Shown here: in pieces, positions 1 through 7,347 of the stretch
Position numbering within the stretch: the first letter of the stretch is position 1
Layout: the number at the start of each line of letters is the position of its first letter
NCBI GenBank assembly: GCA_900696645.1
Contig: CAADGV010000045.1
Span: 30,815-94,814 of the forward strand
DNA: 64,000 nucleotides
Origin: an uncultured Chlorobiota bacterium
GTDB lineage: Bacteria > Bacteroidota > Ignavibacteria > UBA10030 > UBA6906
Direction of reading: 5' to 3'
Translations under genes and position numbers: made by a program
Notes under the pieces: model-generated
What the model saw: the letters and a program-made list of their open reading frames with translations, nothing else
What the model was told of the DNA's origin: nothing
Database searches by the model: none

Positions 1-246
1 AGCAGATTCGATTCTGAAAGTCGTATGCACGCTGTGGCCGAGCCTTCACTATTTCTTCATGCAGTCAATGATGAGATCATTCCAATTGAGTTCGGGCGGC
101 GATTGTTTGACGCGGCGCGGGAACCGAAGTTCTTCGTCGAAACCGCGGGAGGGCACAACACTGCGCATACTGCCGATTCGGCAAAGTTCTACGGCAGCAT
201 CACAGATTTTATACGGGAGTTGGCGCAATCCGGCAATATCGAGTAA
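1..246 (+). CDS. Alpha/beta hydrolase, C-terminal part (start outside window)
   Basis: The frame is open from the first base and stops at 244-246. The visible ~81 residues show the end of an alpha/beta hydrolase: a strand 'SLFLHAVNDEIIP' carrying the acid that follows the strand ('ND'), then 'GRRLFDAA', then 'GGHN' with the catalytic-type histidine ahead of the last helix. This layout (Asp loop, ~30 residues, Gly-Gly-His) is usual for serine hydrolases and acyl-peptidase-like proteins. The nucleophile elbow lies upstream of the window, so substrate cannot be judged. The next gene starts 24 bases downstream in the same direction. Confidence 0.7.
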   Translation, partial: SRFDSESRMHAVAEPSLFLHAVNDEIIPIEFGRRLFDAAREPKFFVETAGGHNTAHTADSAKFYGSITDFIRELAQSGNIE

Positions 247-270
247 CAACACGGAGGGTTTTCCTTCTAT

Positions 271-1029
271 ATGGAAATACTGACAAGCCCTGAAGCGTGG
301 GTCGCGTTGGTGACGCTTACTGTTCTGGAAATTGTGTTGGGGATTGACAACATCATTTTCATTTCGATTCTCTCGGGCAAGCTTCCCGTTGAGCAGCAGG
401 CGAAAGCCCGCACGGTCGGGCTGGCGTTGGCGACGATTACGCGTGTTCTTCTTCTCCTTTCACTCACGTGGGTAATGAGCTTGACGGCTCCGATGTTTTC
501 CGTGCTCGGAAACGAGATCTCCGGCAGGGATTTGATTCTCCTTCTGGGCGGATTGTTTCTGATTGGGAAAAGCACGCATGAGATTCACGACAAGCTTGAA
601 GGCTCGGAGGGAAAAGCTACCGGAAAGGTGAAAGCGAAGTTTTCGAGCATCATCATTCAGATTCTCCTCCTCGATATCGTCTTCTCGCTTGACTCGGTGA
701 TCACAGCAGTCGGTATGGCACGACATATCGAGATCATGATAGCGGCCGTCGTGATTGCCGTTGTTGTGATGATGCTGTCGGCGGGCGCTATCAGCAATTT
801 TGTCGAACGTCATCCGACGGTGAAAATGCTTGCGCTGAGTTTTCTGTTGCTGATTGGCGTGACGCTGATTGCTGAAGGATTTGACCAGCACATCTCAAAA
901 GGGTACGTGTACTTTGCAATGGCATTCTCCGTGTTTGTCGAGATGCTGAACCTCCGGCTCCGCTCGAAAACAACAGAGCCCGTGAAGTTGCATTCACCGT
1001 ATAATCAAATCCGCCAGCAACAAGGATGA
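271..1029 (+). CDS. TerC/Alx-family integral membrane protein
   Basis: 252 residues, mostly hydrophobic with about seven membrane segments. The family signature is clear: 'LEIVLGIDNIIFISIL' near residues 19-34 and a second, related acidic helix 'DIVFSLDSVITAVGM' around 135-150, each placing Asp/Glu inside the membrane. TerC/Alx proteins are linked to metal-ion (manganese) efflux or metal-dependent maturation of exported proteins; that role is family knowledge, not visible here. A GGAGG lies at 251-255, about 14 bases before the ATG, rather far. The stop overlaps the start of the cysteine desulfurase (ATGA at 1026-1029), so the two are probably translationally coupled. Confidence 0.85.
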   Translation: MEILTSPEAWVALVTLTVLEIVLGIDNIIFISILSGKLPVEQQAKARTVGLALATITRVLLLLSLTWVMSLTAPMFSVLGNEISGRDLILLLGGLFLIGKSTHEIHDKLEGSEGKATGKVKAKFSSIIIQILLLDIVFSLDSVITAVGMARHIEIMIAAVVIAVVVMMLSAGAISNFVERHPTVKMLALSFLLLIGVTLIAEGFDQHISKGYVYFAMAFSVFVEMLNLRLRSKTTEPVKLHSPYNQIRQQQG

Positions 1030-2186
1030 AACGCGTCTATCTCGATCATACCGCAACTACCCCGCTCGATGAACGAGTCTTCGAGGCAATGCGTCCCTAC
1101 TTTTCGGAGGCGTTCGGCAACGCGTCGTCTGTTCATTCGTTTGGAAGAGAAGCAAAGTCGGCGTTAGAAAAGGCGCGGGAGACGATCGCAAAAGCGATTG
1201 GTGCGCAAAGCGGCGAAGTGTTCTTCACAAGCGGCGGAACCGAGTCCGACAACTTTGCGATTCGAGGGATAGCAAAAGCGAGTTTGAAGAAAGGGAAGAA
1301 TCATATCATCACATCGGCTGCTGAACATCCTGCCGTTCTGGAACCGTGTGAGATGTTGAGGGAGGAGGGATTTGATGTAACAGTTCTGCCGGTTGATGCG
1401 AACGGTATCGTCTCTCCTGATCAGGTGAAGCAGGCAATCACCGGCAAGACTTGCCTCGTTACGATCATGCACGCGAACAATGAAGTCGGCTCCATCTCGC
1501 CAATCAAAGAAATAGCGGAAGCGGTACATGAGAAAGGCCTGCCCCTCCACACCGACGCCGTTCAGACGCCGGGCAAGATTCCGCTGAATGTTGCAGAGTT
1601 GGGAGTAGATTTAGTGACCCTTTCCGCCCACAAATTGTACGGGCCGAAAGGTATCGGGGCGTTGTATGTGAAGAAGGGAACTGAACTTGAACCGATGCTT
1701 CACGGCGGCGGACAAGAACGAGGCAAGCGTCCGGGAACCGAGAACGTGCCTCTTGCGGTTGGTTTTGCGAAAGCCGTTGAGCTTGCGGTTTCCGAAATGG
1801 AAGTTGAAATGAAACGGCTTGCAACGATTCGCGACAATCTCCAATCCGCAATCAGCAACCAGTTCCCGTCAGCAATCATCAACGGCCACCCGACCGAACG
1901 GCTTCCGAATATCCTCAACATTTCATTCGACAGCAGCAAGATTCAACTTGAAGGGGAGATGTTAGTGATGAATATGGATTTGGAGGGAATCGCCGTTACG
2001 AGCGGGTCGGCATGTACATCGGGAAGCATGCAGCCCTCGCATGTTCTGCTGGCGATGGGACGGGACGGAAAGACGGCACGGGCGACGCTGCGGTTTGCAT
2101 TTGGAAAAAGCAACACGACGGAAGATGTTGAGTACGTTGTGGCAAAACTCCGGCATGTTATAAGCCGCATGGCCGGGCGGGCCTGA
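1026..2186 (+). CDS. Cysteine desulfurase, NifS/IscS type
   Basis: 386 residues, the normal length for a class V PLP enzyme that removes sulfur from cysteine for Fe-S clusters or tRNA thiolation. Visible: 'TSGGTESDN' at ~68-76, the PLP-stacking histidine in 'AAEHPAV' (His101), the PLP lysine in 'SAHKLYGPKG' (Lys203) and the persulfide cysteine in 'SGSACTSGS' (Cys330). The extended loop around Cys330 fits the NifS/IscS group rather than SufS. No iscU, iscR or thiI gene is next to it, so the acceptor is unknown; tRNA thiolation (a TrmU partner) is possible. It overlaps the TerC gene by 4 bases and converges on a minus-strand gene with a gap of only 6 bases. Confidence 0.92.
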   Translation: MKRVYLDHTATTPLDERVFEAMRPYFSEAFGNASSVHSFGREAKSALEKARETIAKAIGAQSGEVFFTSGGTESDNFAIRGIAKASLKKGKNHIITSAAEHPAVLEPCEMLREEGFDVTVLPVDANGIVSPDQVKQAITGKTCLVTIMHANNEVGSISPIKEIAEAVHEKGLPLHTDAVQTPGKIPLNVAELGVDLVTLSAHKLYGPKGIGALYVKKGTELEPMLHGGGQERGKRPGTENVPLAVGFAKAVELAVSEMEVEMKRLATIRDNLQSAISNQFPSAIINGHPTERLPNILNISFDSSKIQLEGEMLVMNMDLEGIAVTSGSACTSGSMQPSHVLLAMGRDGKTARATLRFAFGKSNTTEDVEYVVAKLRHVISRMAGRA

Positions 2187-2192
2187 AACAAC

Positions 2193-2507
2193 CTACCTGC
2201 CTGCCCACCACATTGCGACGAAAACTGCCGTTATCGCAGCCACCACGATGCGCGTTCTACGGGCGACGCGATACTTCTGCCAACCCGCTTCATCAAGATA
2301 GTAACGGCCGTCTTCGAGACGTATCAATGCGCCGGCGTTGGTGAGACGCGGAATGCGTATGCGGCGAAGCCGTGCCGTATCAAGGGCGATCGCATGGTCG
2401 GCGCTTGTAGCGCCGGCATCCATAAGCTCCCGGACAATGCGTTTGTCCGCCCGCACCAATGCGGCAGCAAGCACAGCAAACATGGGGCCGAGTGTCTGTG
2501 GTATCAT
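2193..2507 (-). CDS. Hypothetical protein with C-terminal membrane anchor
   Basis: 104 residues, no family recognised. The N-terminal half is helical ('MFAVLAAALVRADKRIVREL'), followed by a basic stretch rich in Arg ('ARLRRIRIPRL') and a small beta-type piece 'GALIRLEDGRYYLDE' that resembles the wing of a winged helix. It ends in one hydrophobic helix ('IVVAAITAVFVAMWW'). A soluble, perhaps nucleic-acid-binding, domain tethered to the membrane by its tail is a reasonable reading but is inference. ATG at 2507; the gene stands alone on this strand between the cysteine desulfurase and a degenerate region. Confidence 0.55.
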   Translation of the reverse strand: MIPQTLGPMFAVLAAALVRADKRIVRELMDAGATSADHAIALDTARLRRIRIPRLTNAGALIRLEDGRYYLDEAGWQKYRVARRTRIVVAAITAVFVAMWWAGR

Positions 2508-2583
2508 GGTGTTTCATATGTTTTTGATGTGACTTTTTTTCCTTTGCCGTTGCGGAATCCGGTCCGCTGATGGCATCGTGACG

Positions 2584-2603
2584 ACACTGTTGCTGTCACG
2601 GTT
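2584..2603. repeat. Degenerate direct repeat, copy A
   Basis: Twenty bases (ACACTGTTGCTGTCACGGTT) match 18 of 20 with a second copy at 3494-3513 in the same orientation. The two copies bracket the broken methyltransferase gene. Copy A also sits inside a small hairpin (GTGAC...GTCAC at 2579-2599). Confidence 0.45.
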
Positions 2604-2685
2604 TCTTGGACCCTGCGGGGGTACTATAGATAGCGGGAATGTCTTACAAGTACTCTGTACAGAATTGAGGAATAGCCATCCTGTA

Positions 2686-3399
2686 TTATTCTTGAATTCT
2701 GTGGTCAATCCGTGAATTCATGGAAAAAACCGCGAGAAGATTACTTCTGAGGTATTTGAGCGGTGAGAACCGTACCATCGAATACCAAAGTCCAAATACG
2801 ATGGTAAGGAGCGCTTTGTCAAAGGGGACCTGTTCAATGAAATCAAGCCTTGACAGCCTTAGTGGCGGGACTCCACGTTTCATAATCCCAAAGGAGTTGA
2901 AACGATGGTACGTCTCAAAAATGTCGTCACTCTGCACGCCAAATGTGTGTTGAATGACCCAACGTTTTACTCGGAATGAAACCAGTCGTGGGAGGAATAT
3001 CAGGGGACTCCAGCTGTTGGTTGTCAAGATGATTAAATTTCCGCCCGGTTTCAATAACCGCAACACTTCCGAGAAATCTGCTGGTATTTTCTGAAGGTGT
3101 TCCACCACAAAGCGCAATGTGATAAGGTCGGCATACTCCGAAGGAAGCGGAATGCTGCGCATGTCTGCGAGGAGAAATGGTGCTTCAACTCGCTCAGGAT
3201 GGTCGAGTACATCGATACCGATGGCCTTCTTGGCCAAATGTCCGAAATCCGCAATATTCTCGTTCTTGCCGCATCCGATATCCAACCAGATTATGTCCTT
3301 GGTAATGTACTAAGCAACAGTCTGCTCATAGATGACCCATCGATGTGGGTACTCGCGATGAAGTTTTCGAAAAATCTCTTCAGCCCGATGTGAGGTCAT
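2686..3399 (-). pseudogene. SAM-dependent methyltransferase with internal amber codon
   Basis: The readable part from a TTG at 3285 is 199 residues and begins directly in motif I ('LDIGCG'), followed by an acidic motif ('IGIDV'), 'LLADMRSIPLPSEYADLI' and 'VLRLLKPGGNLIILT', the classic class I (type 11) methyltransferase series. Such proteins need a helix before motif I. Reading the same frame upstream gives a good N-terminus from an ATG at 3399-3397 (MTSHRAEEIFRKLHREYPH...), interrupted only by a TAG at 3312-3310, eight codons before 'LDIGCG'. So the gene is most simply a methyltransferase with one nonsense mutation. Restart at the TTG is possible but would lack the helix that covers SAM. It lies between degenerate direct repeats. 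A methyltransferase of polysaccharide or small-molecule type is likely; the substrate is unknown. Confidence 0.7.
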
Positions 3400-3493
3400 A
3401 TCTTGTCACATGCATACATTGATACCTTCCATGGCTGATGTTCCTTTCGCGCGGTTCATCACGGGTTCTACGCCGCTTTTTGTACTGTTGGGG

Positions 3494-3513
3494 ACAGTGT
3501 TGCTGCCACGGTT
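3494..3513. repeat. Degenerate direct repeat, copy B
   Basis: Partner of the copy at 2584-2603 (18 of 20 bases identical, same orientation), just upstream of the methyltransferase pseudogene. No coding content was recognised in the flanking 3400-3608 stretch. Confidence 0.45.
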
Positions 3514-3608
3514 CTCGGAAAGTTCGCGGTTGTGTGACAGCCCGGAAAACTCCTCATGCCTTCACGGTTAATCTTTCATTTGGCCAAAATGCTGAGTATC
3601 CCTGTTGC

Positions 3609-3833
3609 CTACTGCTTTTCTTCTCCAGCAAACCCAACTCCCTCAAGTACAACCCTGCGCAGCGTCTCCTTGTTACCGAACCGCTTCATTGCATCAAGAA
3701 TTTCGATACCGGCGAGCTTTCCATCGCTGTCGTAGTCGAAGGCGATTCCCTCCGCCACGTGGTGAGGCGTAACTGTTGTCTCACGAAAAGTGATTGAGAG
3801 AGCATCAACTTCTGCGTCATAGCTTATCTTCAC
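3609..3833 (-). CDS. DUF2283 family protein
   Basis: 74 residues with the DUF2283 layout: 'KISYDAEVDALSITF' at the start, a middle strand 'GIAFDYDSDGKLAGIEILDA' and a short helical end. These tiny proteins are beta-rich and often sit beside DUF4258 genes; their function is not established, although the pairing is often read as toxin-antitoxin-like. Here a DUF4258 gene lies 12 bases upstream on the same strand, so the two probably share one mRNA. The start ATG is at 3833, preceded by the purine-rich AACGGAGGAT, a good ribosome binding site. Confidence 0.8.
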   Translation of the reverse strand: MKISYDAEVDALSITFRETTVTPHHVAEGIAFDYDSDGKLAGIEILDAMKRFGNKETLRRVVLEGVGFAGEEKQ

Positions 3834-3845
3834 TTTTATCCTCCG

Positions 3846-4100
3846 TTAGAAATAGTAGGTATAAACTGTCACTACGACAATTTCGCCCACATCTTCAACA
3901 AAAATGGGCCTTACTTGCTTAGTGTCGTATTCTTTACCGTTCCACACGTTATTGTACGCAAAGTTCTTTTTGCATTCCAATCTTCCCAGTTCTGAAGGTT
4001 CCCACGGAGTTGTGCGGATGGCATCTTCGACCTCCGAGAGTGTGAAGCCTCTCTTTTCGATGTAACCCGCTGCGTGTCTGCTGAGTCTAATCGGCTTCAT
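3846..4100 (-). CDS. DUF4258 family protein
   Basis: 84 residues. The start 'IRLSRHAAGYIEKRGFTLSEVEDAI' carries the His and Arg pair typical of DUF4258 (BrnT/RelE-like small proteins), followed by strands 'VRPIFVEDVGEIVVVTVYTYYF'. DUF4258 proteins resemble toxin folds and commonly pair with DUF2283, as here (12-base gap downstream). The gene begins 8 bases after the homocysteine methyltransferase/MTHFR stop, so it may be transcribed from that operon. Toxin activity is inference only. Confidence 0.75.
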   Translation of the reverse strand: MKPIRLSRHAAGYIEKRGFTLSEVEDAIRTTPWEPSELGRLECKKNFAYNNVWNGKEYDTKQVRPIFVEDVGEIVVVTVYTYYF

Positions 4101-4108
4101 GTGTGTAC

Positions 4109-5941
4109 TTACTTTTTCAGGATCGAGAATATCCCCTCAATCCTGCCCATCGGCGCCGAAAGTTGCACGCCGGCGACTTCATTCTTCACACGCTCAAACG
4201 TCTCGCGGGCAATCTTCACGCCTTCGGCGAAACCTTCTTCTTTCGTCGTTGTCTTGCGCATGCGGTCCATAATATCCGGCGGCACGCTGGCGCCCGGGAC
4301 TTCGTTGTTCATGAACTCGGCGTTGCGGTATGAGACAAGCGGCCAAATGCCGCACAACAGAGGCAGTTTCACGTATTCAATCCGCTTCATTGCTTTTTCG
4401 AGAATGCGAATGTCGAACACGGGCTGCGTTACAATGTACTCGGCTCCGGCTTCAATCTTCCAATCCAATCTTCTGATTTCTTCATCAAGATTGATGGCGC
4501 CGGGGTTGAATCCGACGCCGGTGCAGAACCCCGTCGGGTCGCCGATCGGGTTGCCGGCAAGATCGAGACCGTGATTGAGACGATTGATGATGTTGACAAG
4601 TCCGATTGCGTCAACATCGAACACAGCGGTTGCGTCGGGGTAGTTGCCCAACTTCGGCGGGTCGCCGGTGATGGCGATGAGATTGCGGACGCCGAGCGCC
4701 CACGCGCCTAACAAATCCGACTGCATGCCGATCACGTTCCTGTCGCGGCAGGCAAAATGCAACACAGGCTCAATGCCGACTTTTTGAAGAATGGTAACTG
4801 CAAGAGCGAGTGCCGACATGCGGGCACTTGCACGGGGCCCGTCAGGAATGTTGATGGCGTCAATGCCAAAGTGAAACAGCTTGCGCGCCTTCTCGACTTC
4901 TTTCACAGGCAGAACACCTTTGGGTGAAACGAGTTCTACCAGCGTCACAAATTCTTTGCGAAGCAATTTGTTGGAGAGGCGGGATTTCTCGCTCATTTCG
5001 TAGACTTTCACCGCCTCGGGCGCCGTGACTTTCAAATCGGCGACACGCATCTCGACACGCTTGACGGGCTGAAGCGCCTTGACGGCACGGCGAATGGCTT
5101 TGATGTGTTCGGGATTTGTTCCGCAACACCCGCCGACAATCGCAGCGCCCGTTTGAATAAATCGCTTCGAATATTCGGCAATGTATTCGGGAGATGTCAT
5201 ATAGATGTTTCTTCCGCCGACATTTTGCGGAAGTCCCGCATTCGGCTGAACGGAAATCGGCAAGCGAGTAAGCGGCTTGAGCTGCTCAAGCGCATCGAGC
5301 ATCGTCTTCGGGCCGACGGAACAATTCATGCCGATGGCGTCAAGCTTGTAGTCTGCAACGCCGGCGACGAAACTCCGAATTGACGCTCCGCTCAACAAAT
5401 TGCCGTCGTCGTTGATGGTGACCTGGGCAATGATGGGAATGTCGGGGTTGAGTTCCTTAACTGCACGGATTGCCTGGACAAGCTCCGAGACAAGTGAGAA
5501 TGTTTCGAGAATAATCAAATCAACGCCGCCGTCGAGCAAGCCTTTGATCTGTTCCTTGAAAACATCCTTTGCTTCGTCGTACGAGAGTTTTCCAAGAGGC
5601 TCGATTTGCACGCCCAACGGTCCGACTGATCCCGCGACGAGAACGGAATCCCCGGCAACCTTCTTTGCAATCTGTGCGCCTTTGAGGTTCACTTCGTGGA
5701 CTTTTGTTTCGAGTCCGTGTGCAGCAAGTTTGAAGCGGTTAGCGCCGTAGGTGTTCGTCTCGATCACGTCCGCGCCGGCGTTCACGTAGTCGCGATGCAC
5801 CTCGCTGACGATGTCGGGATTGATGAGATTCAGTTCATCAAAGCACGTGTTGATGAAGATTCCTTTTTCGTACAAGTATGTGCCGACGCCCCCGTCAAAG
5901 AGGATGACTTCTTTGCCCAAACGTTCGCGAAATTGTTTCAT
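4109..5941 (-). CDS. Bifunctional homocysteine S-methyltransferase / methylenetetrahydrofolate reductase
   Basis: 610 residues in two parts. Residues ~1-290 form a homocysteine S-methyltransferase barrel: 'LFDGGVGTYLYEKG' at the start, then the three zinc-binding cysteines Cys207 ('GMNCSVGP') and Cys272/Cys273 ('GGCCGTNPEHI'). Residues ~325-610 are a MetF-like reductase ('LVELVSPKG', 'ITGDPPKLGNYPDA', 'GVGFNPGA', 'EYIVTQPVFD'), which makes methyl-THF using FAD. The fused form is known from Bacillus (YitJ) and many Bacteroidota. It serves methionine synthesis and one-carbon flow. It is preceded by a four-helix-bundle cassette that occupies the place where a promoter or SAM riboswitch would be sought; none was seen in the 42 bases between. 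Confidence 0.93.
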   Translation of the reverse strand: MKQFRERLGKEVILFDGGVGTYLYEKGIFINTCFDELNLINPDIVSEVHRDYVNAGADVIETNTYGANRFKLAAHGLETKVHEVNLKGAQIAKKVAGDSVLVAGSVGPLGVQIEPLGKLSYDEAKDVFKEQIKGLLDGGVDLIILETFSLVSELVQAIRAVKELNPDIPIIAQVTINDDGNLLSGASIRSFVAGVADYKLDAIGMNCSVGPKTMLDALEQLKPLTRLPISVQPNAGLPQNVGGRNIYMTSPEYIAEYSKRFIQTGAAIVGGCCGTNPEHIKAIRRAVKALQPVKRVEMRVADLKVTAPEAVKVYEMSEKSRLSNKLLRKEFVTLVELVSPKGVLPVKEVEKARKLFHFGIDAINIPDGPRASARMSALALAVTILQKVGIEPVLHFACRDRNVIGMQSDLLGAWALGVRNLIAITGDPPKLGNYPDATAVFDVDAIGLVNIINRLNHGLDLAGNPIGDPTGFCTGVGFNPGAINLDEEIRRLDWKIEAGAEYIVTQPVFDIRILEKAMKRIEYVKLPLLCGIWPLVSYRNAEFMNNEVPGASVPPDIMDRMRKTTTKEEGFAEGVKIARETFERVKNEVAGVQLSAPMGRIEGIFSILKK

Positions 5942-5956
5942 GGTGTTCCTTAGATT

Positions 5957-6422
5957 GAAATCCTAATATCAAATATCGAAATACTAAACAAATTCAAAAT
6001 GAGAAAACCTGAACAACAAAACCGGTTCTACTGCGATTTGGTCAAGATTGCGCCAAAAGATCTTCATCAATTCGGTTGATTCTTGAATTAATGCCGCTCG
6101 TTCTGCTTCTGTGGCTTCGTTGCACTGTGTCAGTCGAAGCCAATAGCCGCTTTCTTTTGCTCCCTTTCGGCAAATCTTAATTCTCATAAGAAAGTCCTTT
6201 TTCCCTAATGCTTCGTTTGCCTCAATGTAATTTGCGCCAACCGAACCGGATGAGCGAATGAGTTGCTTGCCATATTCAAGATTCGACATTGTCTTCTGTA
6301 ATCTTTCAACAAACCCTCCAACCCTTTTTGCAAACGCCTCGGTTCGTTCCTCGAGATCATATCGTTTGGGACTTGGTTTTTCAGACATTCGAGCTTGTTT
6401 AGAGTTTCGACATTAGGATTTC
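5957..6422. mobile_element. rRNA-intervening-sequence-like cassette with inverted repeats
   Basis: A ~466-base unit bounded by inverted repeats. Left arm 5957-6001 begins GAAATCCTAAT and continues to CTAAACAAATTC; the reverse complement of the right arm 6386-6422 begins GAAATCCTAAT and continues to CTAAACAAGCTC. Apart from a 7-base gap the arms align nearly base for base. Inside is a single four-helix-bundle gene whose start codon lies in the right arm and whose last codons and stop lie in the left arm. Intervening sequences in bacterial 23S rRNA have the same build (paired ends, S23/TIGR02436-type gene), but this copy sits between protein genes. Confidence 0.65.
5984..6388 (-). CDS. Four-helix-bundle protein (S23 / rRNA intervening-sequence type)
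   Basis: 134 residues, all helical. The recognisable middle is 'QLIRSSGSVGANYIEANEALGKKDFLMRIKICRKGAKES', the signature of the S23/TIGR02436 four-helix bundle family, and the C-terminal helix carries the usual 'TELMKIF'. Members occur inside 23S rRNA intervening sequences, as Avd subunits of diversity-generating retroelements, and as solitary genes of unknown role; basic charge suggests nucleic-acid binding. No reverse transcriptase or variable repeat is present here, so an Avd role is not supported. Start and stop both lie within the inverted repeats of the cassette, meaning that gene and repeats form one unit. Confidence 0.88.
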   Translation of the reverse strand: MSEKPSPKRYDLEERTEAFAKRVGGFVERLQKTMSNLEYGKQLIRSSGSVGANYIEANEALGKKDFLMRIKICRKGAKESGYWLRLTQCNEATEAERAALIQESTELMKIFWRNLDQIAVEPVLLFRFSHFEFV

Positions 6423-7336
6423 GAATTCTTCTCCCATTCTCGCAATACCAATCCATACCGTACTCCCCGTTCACTCACAATCATCTCTTTGAATTTGAAA
6501 TGCGCCATAATCTCGCGGAGAATCAGCACTCCCGCAACAATCACATCGTGCCGGCCTTTCATGAACGACGATTGTGCGAGAATTTCACCCGAAGGCATTG
6601 CCCGCAAGGCTCTGAACAGAAGATACACTGTGTCAAGATCGAGTCTGTAGTTTCTTATGGCATCAATTGAAAACTCCTTGAGTCCTTGAGCAAGAATCGC
6701 AAGGGATGTTGCTGTTCCTGCTACTCCCACCAATGTCGAGCCCTTGAAATCGAACCGGCCTGCTTTGGCAAGCTCGTCTTCAACCAGCGTAATAGATGCC
6801 TCCAGTTCGGGATGCGTCGGCGGATCGTGCTTCAGGAAGCGTTCGGTGACCCGAACGGAGCCGACGTCGAGACTGATGGAATCGATGATTGTCTTATCGT
6901 TACCGATGGTAATCTCTGTGCTGCCACCGCCAATATCAACCACCGTTGCTTTCGTGATTCCGGGTATGCCGCTGATTGCTCCGCGATATGTCCAGTACGC
7001 TTCATCCTCGCCGCTGAGCACTTCAAGCTCGAATCCTGTGTGGGAGTGTACGAGTTCTGCAAACGCTTGCCTGTTGGTCGCGTCACGAACTGCGCTTGTT
7101 CCGCACACGACCGTTTTTTCGACGTTGAAGGTTGAAATGATGGATTTGTATTCCTGCAAAACGCCAATCACGCGTTGCATTGCGTCGGTTTGCAAATTTC
7201 TGGAGCCGTCAACGCCTTTGCCGAGTCGAGGAATGCGCTGTTCATAGGCAAGCCGCTGAATGTCTCCATTCTTATCGACATTCGCGACAAGAAGGAGAAC
7301 GGTGTTGGTGCCGATGTCGATTGAGGCGATGCGCAT
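6413..7336 (-). CDS. Ppx/GppA family phosphatase (exopolyphosphatase-like)
   Basis: 307 residues from the ATG at 7336, which opens with the actin-like phosphate-1 loop 'SIDIGTNTVLLLVA'. Further blocks are 'GTSAVRDATN' (~90), the catalytic-type 'EVLSGEDEAYWTYRGAISG', the second loop 'VVDIGGGSTEITIG' and 'LVGVAGTATSLA'. The family hydrolyses polyphosphate or pppGpp; without the C-terminal HD domain of E. coli Ppx this is the short form and the preferred substrate cannot be told. An upstream in-frame ATG at 7390 would overlap prmA, so the later start, 11 bases after the prmA stop, is chosen. Part of a minus-strand run with prmA and the M28 peptidase. Confidence 0.9.
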   Translation of the reverse strand: MRIASIDIGTNTVLLLVANVDKNGDIQRLAYEQRIPRLGKGVDGSRNLQTDAMQRVIGVLQEYKSIISTFNVEKTVVCGTSAVRDATNRQAFAELVHSHTGFELEVLSGEDEAYWTYRGAISGIPGITKATVVDIGGGSTEITIGNDKTIIDSISLDVGSVRVTERFLKHDPPTHPELEASITLVEDELAKAGRFDFKGSTLVGVAGTATSLAILAQGLKEFSIDAIRNYRLDLDTVYLLFRALRAMPSGEILAQSSFMKGRHDVIVAGVLILREIMAHFKFKEMIVSERGVRYGLVLREWEKNSKS

Positions 7337-7347
7337 CTGAGTACAGA

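Noticed and set aside
5942..5983. SAM riboswitch before the homocysteine methyltransferase gene
   Set aside because: The space is occupied by the arm of the four-helix cassette and is too short.
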